Assembly: GCA_027604665.1 (NCBI GenBank)
Contig: JADGIZ010000293.1
Span: 554 to 16,733, forward strand
Reading direction: 5' to 3'
Length of the DNA stretch: 16,180 nucleotides
Source: Polyrhizophydium stewartii
Lineage: Eukaryota; Chytridiomycota; Chytridiomycetes; Rhizophydiales
The stretch's first letter is position 1. The number at the start of each line of letters is the position of its first letter. Positions 1 to 8,900 of the stretch are shown piece after piece. Both the position numbers and the translations under genes were made by a program. The notes under the pieces are model-generated. The model was not told where the DNA came from and ran no database searches. It was given only the letters and a program-made list of their open reading frames with translations.

Positions 1-76
1 GGGGGGGGGGGGGGGGTGGGTGTGGGGTGGGGGGTTGGGGGGGGGGGCGGCGGGTGTTTTTTTTTTTTTTTTTTTT
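1..76. repeat. G-rich tract followed by a 20-base T run
   Basis: Bases 1-54 are almost pure G, broken by a few T and C, with several runs of three or more G, which is G-quadruplex-capable on the plus strand. Bases 57-76 are an uninterrupted T run. Low-complexity DNA like this at a sequence edge can be genuine or an assembly or sequencing artefact. It sits where the first exon of the Pescadillo gene would be expected, and no coding sequence for it can be read here. Confidence 0.85.
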
Positions 77-161
77 GTCGTGCTGACGACGGCCGCCAAC
101 CCGTCCGGCCGATGCTGCGTGCGTGCCGGCGCCTTGCGTACCATGGGTGCTGCATGCGCAG

Positions 162-2247
162 GGCGAGCGCGGCAACGTCGTCAAGTACATCTCGCGCGCG
201 CAGGCGCTCAAGAAGCTGCAGATCAGCCTGGCGCAGTTCAGGTGCGTCTCGCGTGCACGCAGTGCCATCGGGCAGTCGACTCAGCGCTGACAGCTGCGTG
301 CGTCTGGTGCACTCGGCGTCCTCGCTGGCTACAGGCGTCTATGCATTCTCAAGGGAATTTATCCCGTCGAGCCCAAGAACAAGCGCCAGCTCAACAAGGG
401 CTCCACGCTGCTGCGCACGTTCTACTACCGCAAGGACATCCAGTTCCTGCTGCACGAGCCCGTGCTGCGCACGTTCCGCGAGCAGCGCAGCCACCAGCTC
501 AAGATCAACAAGGCCATCGGCAAGCGCGAGTTTGTTGTTGCCAGGTCGCTGAGCGAGTCCAAGCCCGTGTACACGCTCGACCACATCATCAAGGAGCGGT
601 GCGTGGCGCAGCGGCTGCGATGCACGCTGTCTGCGCAAGCGAGCGCACTCGGGTGCTGACGCATTCGCGGCCCGTGATGTTCCGCATCTGGGCGTGCAGG
701 TACCCGTCGTTTGTCGATGCGCTGCGCGACCTGGACGACGCGCTGTCCATGATCTTTCTGTTTGCGACGCTGCCCGTCGATGATAAGATCCGCGCCCACC
801 ACGTGCGCGAGTGCCAGCGCCTCAGCGCCGAGTTCCAGCACTATGTCATGTCGTCGCGCTCGCTGCGCAAGGTGTTTGTGTCGATCAAGGGCATCTACTA
901 CCAGGCCGAGATACGCGGCCAGACCATCACCTGGGTCACGCCGTTCCAATTTGCGCAGCTGGTGCGTCTCGCGCCGTTGCGCTGAACCTGGCTCTTGGCT
1001 GCGAAGCGTTGCTGACACGGATTGCGCTCTGGCAGGTGCCCACCAACGTCGACTTCCGCGTCATGGCCACCTTCCTCGAGATCTACGAGACGCTGGTCGG
1101 CTTCGTCAACTACAAGCTGTACTCGGACATGAACATTGTGTACCCGCCCAAGGTCGACTTGGACCGCGACGCGTCTGCAGGTGGCCTGACCTCGTACATT
1201 CTCGAGTCGCGCGACCGCCAGGACATTGTGTCTTCGATTGCGGCCGCGACGGACGGCGTGGTCAGCGCGGCGAACGCAGCGCAGATCAAGGAGACCGCCA
1301 AGCGCATCAAGTCGCTCGAGAAAAAGCTCAACAAACTCCGCTCCGATGCCGACGAGGACAAGGACGAGGACGAGGACGCCGCGCAGGGCGGCGACATGGA
1401 CGTGGAGACGGATGCGCCGGTGCCCGTTGCCGAGCCCACGACGGCCGAGGAGACGGTGCCGACGCTGGTTGGATGGAACAACGCCAACGAGGGCAAGGAG
1501 CTGTTCTCATCGTGCGTGTTCTGGCTGTCGCGCGAGGTGCCGCGGTACTCTCTCGAGTTTGTGGTCAAGTCGTTTGGCGGCCAGATTGGCTGGGACGCCA
1601 CCTCTGGCGCGGGCTCGCCGTTTGATATGTCGGACCCGCGCATCACGCACCACATCTGCGATCGGCCCGTCGAAAAGCCCGGAGAGCTGCCTGCGGGCGT
1701 GCCGCGCTTCGAGTCGCGCGAGTACATCCAGCCGCAGTGGATTTACGACTGCGTCAACGCGCAGCGCTTGGTCAAGACGGCCGGATACCACCCGGGCGAG
1801 ACGCTGCCGCCGCATCTGTCGCCGTTTGTGACGGTCAACGAGGGCGACTACGTGCCCGACGAGGAGGACGCCGAGCAGGATGAGGACGAGGAGATGGACG
1901 AGGGCATCGAGGACACGGACGAGGCGACCCGCCAGGCGGAGCTGGAGGCCGAGGCCGCGGGCGTTCACTTTAGCGACTATGCCAAGGGCGGCGCTGCCGC
2001 CGATGTCAAGGAAGCCGATGCAAAGCCGTCGGCGGCCAAGGGCAAGAAGCAGCAGGGCAAGAAGCAGAGCGCCTCGAGCGAGGAGCAGGCCCAGGAGGCC
2101 GAGGCGCTCGAGCTTGCCAAGAAGATGATGAGCAAGAAGCATAAGAAGCTGTACGACCGAATCCAGTCGAGCAAGGAGCACAAGAGCTCGCAGGCCGACA
2201 AGCTGCGTGCCAAGAAGGCCGCGCTCAAGAAGCAGGCGGCCAACTAA
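162..2247 (+). CDS. NOP7: Pescadillo homolog (Nop7/PES1), 5'-partial
   Basis: Ribosome-biogenesis factor of the nucleolus; in the known family it acts in the PeBoW complex (Nop7-Erb1-Ytm1) in 27S pre-rRNA processing and 60S assembly. Visible exons are 162-241, 335-598, 700-961 and 1036-2247; they join in phase to 605 codons plus stop. The Pescadillo N-terminal domain runs from [19 protein letters not shown] through [10 protein letters not shown] to the NFKL-like block near 1110-1150. A BRCT domain lies at about 1492-1830 ([15 protein letters not shown], conserved Trp in PQWIYDC at 1738). Acidic runs at about 1354-1386 and 1858-1908 and a Lys-rich helical tail ([14 protein letters not shown]) follow, as in the family. 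Introns start GTGCGT and carry CTGAC branch sites. The initiating exon, expected to code a short Lys/Gly-rich start, is not in view: an intron acceptor at 160-161 precedes the first exon. The ATG at 143 is out of frame. Yeast Nop7 is also about 605 residues, so little is missing. Confidence 0.95.
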
Positions 2248-2553
2248 ACGGCGTTTGCAGACTCTCTATTTTCCGTCAACGCTCCCTTCTCTCCCACTCC
2301 CTCTTTCTGAACGGGACCAAATACAGCATCAGTCTTGACTCGTTTGTTCAACCGCGCAACGTGTATTCTGGATATAAGCTGGCGCAAAGGGCCAGGGTTG
2401 CTGATGAAAGAATGCAGGAGAGAATCAACGGCAAAATACAGAATGATCTTATAATTATGATGCACAGAAGGGGCAAAATGCGGCAGAATGCGGCGGATCA
2501 GACCGCATCGTTTGCCACCAATGCAGGGACGAGAGTGCGGGAGCCTCGTTGAA
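2248..2553. other. Convergent 3' flanks of Pescadillo and HMG-box genes
   Basis: This 306-base region lies between two stop codons on opposite strands, so it holds both 3' UTRs and terminators. The plus-strand side has a CT-rich stretch (about 2263-2308) right after the Pescadillo stop and AT-richer sequence at about 2360-2460. No canonical AATAAA is present; CAAATACAG near 2319 is a weak poly(A)-signal-like element. A short imperfect direct repeat (AATGCGGC) occurs at about 2476-2494. No gene is supported. Confidence 0.7.
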
Positions 2554-3804
2554 CTAGAAGTCCGGCTGCGAGTTGTAGATGCCTAATCCGAACATTGGTG
2601 AGAAGTAATCATTGGCGGTTTTTGTCGAGATGCTAGTGAAGGCGGCGTTTTGTGGCGGCAGCTCGAGGGACGGCAGCTCGATGGGCGGCAGCAGCACGAT
2701 GGGCTCCACTGCAAAGAGCATCGAAGGCGAGATGCTCGAGGTCGAGCCGACAGTTGTGGGCGGCGTCGCGGTTGAGACTGTGGGCGACTGCACTGAGACT
2801 GCGCGCCACATGGGGCTGACCGCCGGCGTCTCAGACTGAACCGAGGCGTGGTCGAGCGAGCAGAGGGGGCCCCATGCAATGGTCGAGGGTGGAGTGAGTC
2901 CCGAAAACTCGGTCAGCTCAAAGTTGATGTTCATGAGTGTGACTGGGTGCGGCGGCGACTGCTGAAGGTGTGCTGGCAGTGACGGGATGATGTAAGGCGA
3001 TCCTCGGTGCGTCGGAAAAGCAGCGGCGATGGGCGTATGTGTCGGCTGCGGCATGCTGGGCGACGCAAAGTGACTGGAAGCGATGCTGCTCTGTGCGTTG
3101 CCTGCATTCGCGGTCACTGTTGACTGGAGAGCTGCTGCCTTGGAGGAAGGGCGGCTTTGGGCGAACAGCTTGATGTGGACCTTGCGAGCAAACTCATCGC
3201 GCATGCGGGCGAAGCACCGAGGGCACTGGCACGCCTGCTGGGGGCTGTTTGCAACGCAGTGCTGCTGCTGCCCATCGGCGGCGCTGCCGTCGTCCTTGGC
3301 GAGGCGCTTGGGCTGGCGCATGCGCCGGCGCCTGTGCAGCTGGACGCTGGTGGGCTCGCCGGCCGCCTCGCGGTACTTGTCCTTGAGAACCTCGGGCAGC
3401 GCGCGCCACACCTGGCCCTGAAGCTCGGCCATGACCTGCGACGGGATCGCCAGCTCCATGGCCAGCGGCAGCGTCTCGACCTTGAATCGCATGAACGAGT
3501 TTGGCCGCTTCTTTGGCGCGGGCTTGGCAGCGTCGTCGCACGCCTGTGGCGTGTTGGGTCTCGTGGGGGGATGCATACCGAATGTTTGTAACGCTGGCGG
3601 CTGAGAGGCGTGCTGCTCCTGGCCATGCGGCTGGAGCGGGGCATGCTGTAGCGGGGGCGGGACGAGGGGCTGCGAGGCACGCAGGTGCATGGCGGCGGCG
3701 AGCTGCATGGCAGCGTCGTTGGGGCCGAGGCGTGGGGCGATGCGACGGCGCGGCGTGGCCTGGGCGGCGGACGCGGCGCGCTTGCTTGGGATGTTCAGAG
3801 CCAT
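2554..3804 (-). CDS. HMG-box (MATA_HMG-like) transcription factor, single exon
   Basis: An uninterrupted 416-residue frame with an ATG at 3804 and stop TAG at 2554. Residues about 98-165 resemble a fungal mating-type/Ste11-class HMG box: KKRPNSFMRFK opens helix 1, followed by the helix-2/3 pattern ELQGQVWRALPEVLKDKYREAA and a basic tail HRRRRMRQPKR that could serve as nuclear localisation signal. Such boxes bind DNA in the minor groove; this protein is probably a nuclear regulator. The N-terminus (1-95) is Pro/Gln/Ala-rich and the C-terminus (about 215-416) is Ser/Pro/Thr-rich, as in activation regions. After the box is a compact Cys cluster (C192, C194, C197 in CQCPRCFARMRDEF), possibly metal-binding. 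Helix 3 lacks the usual Pro-Asp-Tyr ending, so the box is diverged. Target genes and any mating role are unknown. A TATA-like element lies about 30 bases upstream. Confidence 0.8.
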   Translation of the reverse strand: MALNIPSKRAASAAQATPRRRIAPRLGPNDAAMQLAAAMHLRASQPLVPPPLQHAPLQPHGQEQHASQPPALQTFGMHPPTRPNTPQACDDAAKPAPKKRPNSFMRFKVETLPLAMELAIPSQVMAELQGQVWRALPEVLKDKYREAAGEPTSVQLHRRRRMRQPKRLAKDDGSAADGQQQHCVANSPQQACQCPRCFARMRDEFARKVHIKLFAQSRPSSKAAALQSTVTANAGNAQSSIASSHFASPSMPQPTHTPIAAAFPTHRGSPYIIPSLPAHLQQSPPHPVTLMNINFELTEFSGLTPPSTIAWGPLCSLDHASVQSETPAVSPMWRAVSVQSPTVSTATPPTTVGSTSSISPSMLFAVEPIVLLPPIELPSLELPPQNAAFTSISTKTANDYFSPMFGLGIYNSQPDF

Positions 3805-3830
3805 GCAGGAGAAGGCGGCCGCGGCGCGGC

Positions 3831-3841
3831 CTATTTGTAAC
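3831..3841 (-). promoter_or_regulatory. TATA-like element upstream of HMG-box gene
   Basis: The minus strand reads TTACAAATAGG about 27-37 bases before the ATG at 3804, an AT-rich island in otherwise GC-rich DNA. It may be a core promoter element, although so short a distance would give a very short leader. This is inference only. Confidence 0.3.
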
Positions 3842-4238
3842 CTCCTCGCGCAGAAACGGGTATGGCGAACGTGTCACCGATGGGTGCGCAACCCGCGTTT
3901 CGGCGCGCTGCGTCACCGCGCCGCCTCGGATAGCTCCGACGCTGGTGCTCCTGTGCTCCAACGCCACCGCCACGGCAGGAGCCGGAACGGCACGAGCTGG
4001 GGCGACCCGGCGTGGACACCGAGCGAGCCGGCGACGTGGAGACACGCGGGCCTGCTCCTGCTTGGAGCCGAGCCGAGCCCCACGACGCGTCGCACCCACA
4101 CTCGCCCGGCACCCTCTCTCCTCCCTCACTCTCACTCTCTCACACACTCTCTCTCTCTCCCCCCCCTGGCCGTAGGTCAGCCGTGCCGCATCCCGCCCTG
4201 ACATACCCGCCTCTCCGGCTACATCCGATTGCATTCAT
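3842..4238. other. Intergenic: HMG-gene promoter and CSL-gene 3' flank
   Basis: The region between the CSL stop (4239) and the HMG-box gene upstream zone; both genes run leftward. It contains a CT microsatellite (separate entry) and GC-rich sequence without a plausible exon. Frames that stay open here have Arg/Ala/Pro-biased shadow composition. Confidence 0.6.
4112..4166. repeat. CT/GA microsatellite ending in a C run
   Basis: The plus strand is nearly pure pyrimidine (CTCTCTCCTCCCTCACTCTC and onward, with a CACACA interruption), ending in eight C at about 4159-4166. Read along the downstream HMG-box gene it is a GAGAGA/GTGTGA tract about 310-360 bases before the start codon. Such homopurine tracts in promoters can exclude nucleosomes; that role here is inferred. 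Confidence 0.85.
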
Positions 4239-7200
4239 TCACAGGCACACGGCTGACTCGGGTTCGTGCACAGCAACCGTGAAGCCCGTGCGGAAGAGCA
4301 CCCCGTCGTCGCGCACCAACAGCAGCGGCACGGCCTCGAGCCCGCCGCCCTCGCGGCTCGGTCCCTGTCCGCGGTGTGCCGCCTCCTCCGGCCCCGCTCC
4401 AAACGGCGCGTCGCTCACGACGCTGTCGCCGCCAGGAGAGCTCGGCTCCGACGCCCCGTCCGGCCGCGGCAACACCGACACTGCGCACGGAAACTCGACC
4501 AGGATCGTGTCCGACGTCCGCAGGACCACCTTGATGGCCGGCACGACGCCCGCGTATGCCCACAGGTTCGGGCCAAACTCGGACCCGCGGCACAGGAGCA
4601 CCGTCGGCGCCTCCTGCTGCAGCGCCTCGACGGTCGGCATCGGGTTGATTTGGAGCACCGGCGCCGCTTGCGCCGCGGCCGTCTTGCTGCGTGGCCGTTG
4701 TCGCATCGTCTCGCCGGCCTCAGACGACTGCGCCGCCTGCTGCACGGTCGGCGCTCCGCCCAGCGCCGTCGGCGACTCGTGCGCTCCTCGGCCCGCTTGA
4801 TCGAGCGCGGCCGACACCACCGGGACATGGAACGTGTGCTCGACGAGATCAGTGCCCACAATCGACCACACAGACTGCTCCGTTACGTCCTCGGCCACGA
4901 TCGGCGTGCTGCTTGCGCCGCCCGAGCGTGCCCGGCTGCCAGCCGATCCCGACCGGCTCCGCTTGGTTGCCGCCGCCGCGTTGGTGGCACTCTCCTGGGT
5001 CCCCGCGCTGCTGAAACTGCCCTTGCGGTTCCGTGCGTCAGCATCTCCGGCTTCTTCGCCGTCGTCGTCGGCATGCGTCGAGGCATCCTGCCGCAGCTGC
5101 TTCCTGGATACCCCGGCCTCGTTCGTTGCATCGTAGACCACGACGCTTTCGTCGCGCAGCGAGATGTACTGCCCGGACTGCGACTGCAGCTGGAACGCAA
5201 TCTTGTGCAGCTGCGAGACAGCATCCTTTGTCGGTGGGTCGCCGGCCTTGATCGATAGCATCGTGGCGGCAGCGGCGGCGGCCTGGTCGCTGGCATCCAT
5301 GGATGGAGCGCCGTCCGCGCCTTGCTTCGAGGATCCGCCTGCGCGTGATTGACTGTCAGCTCTTGAGACTGGATCAACTCTCGCGACCTCGCAACTCACG
5401 GTCTTCGATCACCGCAAGGCACTTTCCGTCGACGCGGCGCAAAATGAGTGGCACAGTCAGAAGCCCCGTCATCAGATTCTCGAGGATAACAACGTCGCCG
5501 TAGTGAAGCGTGCGCTCGCTGACCGATGAGTCGTCGTCAAACCTGCCGCCGCTGCTGCCCTGCGTCTGGTCTGAGCGACCGAGCGAGCTCTCGCCCGCCT
5601 GAACTTCGACCTCAGTCACGCCGTCCATGCTTGGCGGCTCGGGTGCGAGGTGTTGCAGCCGCCACGGCTCGGACGGCCGTGCGCCTTTCGTTGCCCGCTG
5701 GCGCGCGCGGAACATGGGATCGTCGTGCAGCCAGATCACAAATGTGTCCCAAGGCGAGTGGCTGGACGACAGCCGCATGCCGTCCGGCGACACAGTCATA
5801 TACCGCGTGCTGACCGTCTGCGAGCGCACCCGGTTGAAGAGCGCAATGTAGTCGCCCGACGAGATGGTCAGATCCGTCGACTTTGCAATGCTCTTGTTGC
5901 GCGAAGGCTTGGAAATGACCTTGATCTCCTTGGACTGCAGGCAGCAGATGAACGTGCTGCTCGTGCTTTCGTTGATCTGAAAGTACAGGTGAAACGACTT
6001 GCGCTTATCCGAGTCGCTCACATACAGCCCTTTGAACGACGCCGAAAGCGAGTTGCACACGGCCGTGCGCGCAAACGGTGAGCAGCGGCCAAACGACGAT
6101 GTGCGGCTGAGCAGGTTCACCCGGCGCGGCTCGATCTCAACCGTGCCCCAGACGCCGCTGCGCGAGTTGAGCGACCCGCCTGCAGATCCAGGCGTTGCAT
6201 CGGGGATCTCGGAGCCATCCGAGTTACCGCCGTCGGCCTCGACCGAACTGCGTCCCCGTGACCCCGAGATGCGCCGTTGCCGCTTGCGCGACGCGCGGGG
6301 CGGCGGCTGTTCCGGGTCGATGAACGAGACGCTTGCTGTCGGTCGCAGGCTGCGCTCACGGGCCGAATGGCTTGCAAACAGCCGCGGCCAGCTGCTGCCC
6401 ACGAGATACAGGATCGGCTGCGGGCAGAAGAAGCTGCGCATATCGTTGTCAGAGTCCCTAGACAAGCGCATGCTCAGTGGATGCTGCAGACGCACCGCTT
6501 CTCTTTGCCATACGACTTTTGAACGACTTTGGGATGCACAAGCACGACCGTGAACTCCTGAGTCGGCGCACGCAAATGGTCGACAACGACGTTACTGCCA
6601 ACGAATGGTCAGATCGCCATATTGCCGTTTGCAGCAACCACCGCAGCGGCACGCACAATAAAGTCGACATATCCAGATCGCCTTGGTACCGCAGCGCGTC
6701 CCAGAGCTGCGGATTCTGCTGCTCAATGAAGTCCAGCACGTGAGAGCCAGGCAGCCCAGCGCAGCTGTCCGATGCGTCAGACGAAGAGGGGATGCTGGCG
6801 GGCATCATACCGGCCGCTTTCGCCAGCTGGTCGACATGCTCGAGCATCGCGCCGCTCGAGTTGAACGTCGCGCCATGTGGCTGCGTCGAAGTCGGCGCAG
6901 CAAGCGGCATGTCCTGTGAGAAGAGCGTGCGAACAATGACTCTGGGCTTGGCTGGAATCAGCGCCGACACGGTCGATGGCGACGACAGCGATGACCCGGA
7001 CACCCTCGGCGACGAGGACATGCGCGCCAGGGACTGTCCGACGCGCGGATGCACCGCTGGCCGCTGCGACGGCAAGGCGTTGCCTCCAACACCGCCGCCA
7101 CCACTTGTAAACGCAAACTGGCGGAGATGCCCCTGGCCAAACCCCGGCTGAGTCACGGATCCAGGGCCAGGATGCAGCGGCGCGCTCGCCAGATGCGTCA

Positions 7201-8002
7201 GTGCGGCCGCGCGGCTGAGCTGCGCGAGGAGATCGTGCGAACCGTCGGCCAAGCCGGCTGCGAGAAGCTCGTCCGATGAGCAGGCGAGGCCGAGATGGCT
7301 GGTGGAGCCCGACAGCGCCAGCATGCCCGCCGCGGTCACACCGGGAGCCGCGCCGCCCAACTGCGAGAAAGCCGATACATCAAAGATCCCTGCTCCGCCG
7401 GTCTGGCTCGGGCCTAAAAGCCAGGGAACGACCATGCCCGCCATGCTGCCGGGCCCGCTGGCGACGCTGGTACCGGCGCCAAACGACAAGGCCGGGGGAT
7501 TCGTGCCAAATGTGTCCGACCCAGGAGTCGGCATGGGTAGCGACAGGGGCGGACCAGCGGTAATCGGTGAGAGCACCGCCGCCGGCGCCTGCATGGTACG
7601 CGACGACGACGTAATTTGGGGCTGCTGCTGCTCGTTGTGGTGTGGGTCGAATATCGGGATTCCGAGCGACATGGATAGCGGCTGAGCGTAGAGCTGCGAG
7701 GCGGCGGGCCAGGCTGCTTCGTTGTGCTGAGGGGCTTGGCCGAGATGCGCTTGTTGCGGGTGCTGGGCATGAAGCTGTGCAGTCGAATGCTCTTGCGGTT
7801 GCTGCTGATGCTGGGGAGCGAGCGAGTTGATTAGCTCAAGCTCCTGCGGAACGAGCATGCTGTGCGGTGCTGCTTGTTGTGCAGCCGCAACAGTGTGCGG
7901 GGCTGGGGCCAAGATCGACGGGCTGGAAAATTGGGAGGTCATCCCGCCAGGAGGCGCATGCTCGTCGGAAAGATCCGTGAATACCGCAGGATCTTGCTGC
8001 AT
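4239..8002 (-). CDS. CSL-family transcription factor (CBF1/RBP-Jk/Su(H)/LAG-1)
   Basis: Sequence-specific DNA-binding regulator; family members bind GTGRGAA-type sites, and fungal members (as in fission yeast cbf11/cbf12) act without Notch. Exons are 8002-6657, 6594-6496, 6433-5400 and 5338-4239, joined in phase to 1192 residues; introns are 62, 62 and 61 bases with CTGAC branch sites. The Rel-like N-terminal domain starts at about residue 450 and includes KVVQKSYGKEKRFFCPQP, the signature DNA-contact region. The beta-trefoil has ISKPSRNKS (about 656) and LFNRVRSQTVSTRYM (about 680-694), then LHYGDVVILENLMTG, QLHKIAFQL (about 868) and SVWSIVGTD (about 982). A TIG-like C-terminal domain runs from about 1056, ending in VPLLLVRDDGVLFRTGFTV. 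The first 440 residues are Gln/Ala/Ser/Gly-rich and disordered-looking. Long Ser/Arg/Gly insertions (about 502-600, 720-785, 900-975) split the core. The start at 8002 is the first ATG in an open frame; an upstream exon or a start at Met21 (7942) is possible. Confidence 0.93.
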
Positions 8003-8293
8003 GACGAGAGCGCCAGTGCGGGGAGTAGTCAGACGCGGGATATGCGTGCCCTGCGCAGCGGAAGAGAGCGTCGAAGTTGGCCTGGCTCCCCCCGAGCAAG
8101 CCCGGCTGAGGGGCGGTTGCTTGCAGAAGATGCCAAAGCGTGCGCGATGCGGGTGAAGGCGACAACGGGCTGCACACGGCGCCCAGCAGCAAAGGATCGA
8201 GTATCAGCACCGCTTTCCTGGCGTCCGGCGCAGAGTCTCGCTCGATCGCCTCGGGCCGTTGCGGAGACGGTCCACGGCAGAGCCAGCGTGGCA

Positions 8294-8299
8294 ACTTAC
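8294..8299 (-). other. Orphan consensus 5' splice donor (GTAAGT)
   Basis: The minus strand reads CGCGC|GTAAGTTGCC. It is the best consensus donor near the CSL 5' end, yet no exon model uses it. A matching 3' end exists downstream: CTGAC at 8032-8028 and CATGCAG ending at 7997, with no other AG between. Use of that pair would remove a 303-base intron and, with it, the ATG at 8002. Confidence 0.35.
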
Positions 8300-8834
8300 G
8301 CGCGGTGTGCTCGGCGGCTCGGCGCAATGGCACTGCTGGAGGGCTGGCGACAGCGGGCAGGCGCGAAGCAACCAAGAGCAAGTTCTGATTGCGCTGGCGC
8401 GGGAGAGCAAGGCGCCGGAGGAGGCTATGAGGCTCGGGCTTGGGGTCGGCGCAGATGCACAAAGCTGCAGTCAGCCGGCGCGGCCAGATATGATAGCGCT
8501 GGCGAGTAGCTTCCGTACAAAAGGATCGGCCAATGGAGCGGCGCGGCTAGAGGGCTGACTCAAGCAAACGTGACCCAACATCGCTTCCTCGTCAGCACGG
8601 CCCTCGAGACCATGGCCGCCTTCTTGCCAGAGCGGCAGGGTGACGCACCAGCCGGACGGGATACCGCGGCGTAGAAAGCTTGAATGCAGCCGACAGCAGC
8701 GCATCGGCGACGCGAGGTGCGCAGTGTGAGCTCGCGGGGTACCCGCGCACCGCTATGGGTGCGTTCTGGGCTGAGGGGGGCACGGGCCGACAGCGAGGAT
8801 CGGCCGGCCCGCGTGGGATCGCACCGGCGGTCGC

Positions 8835-8846
8835 ACTCGGCCGAGT
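8835..8846. repeat. 12-base perfect palindrome ACTCGGCCGAGT
   Basis: A perfect palindrome with CGG/CCG half-sites back to back, in the upstream region of the CSL gene. It could bind a dimeric factor or be chance in GC-rich DNA. Confidence 0.6.
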
Positions 8847-8872
8847 CGCTGACTCAATCCATCGGCCAGCCG

Positions 8873-8900
8873 ACCGGCCGGGCGATGCTGGCCGGCCGGT
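8873..8900. repeat. 9-base perfect inverted repeat with 10-base loop
   Basis: ACCGGCCGG at 8873-8881 pairs with CCGGCCGGT at 8892-8900. The stem is almost all G/C and would be stable as a hairpin in single-stranded DNA or RNA. It lies 27 bases from another palindrome (8835-8846). No T run follows, so a terminator role is not indicated. Confidence 0.7.

Noticed and set aside
143..985. ATG at 143 as the Pescadillo start
   Set aside because: It is one frame off the Pescadillo N-terminal motif, and the true exon begins after the AG at 160-161.
7836..8462. Minus-strand 208-codon frame overlapping the CSL 5' end
   Set aside because: It begins at TTG, not ATG, and runs out of frame through the CSL first exon; no domain seen. 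Part could belong to an unseen 5' exon but cannot be shown.
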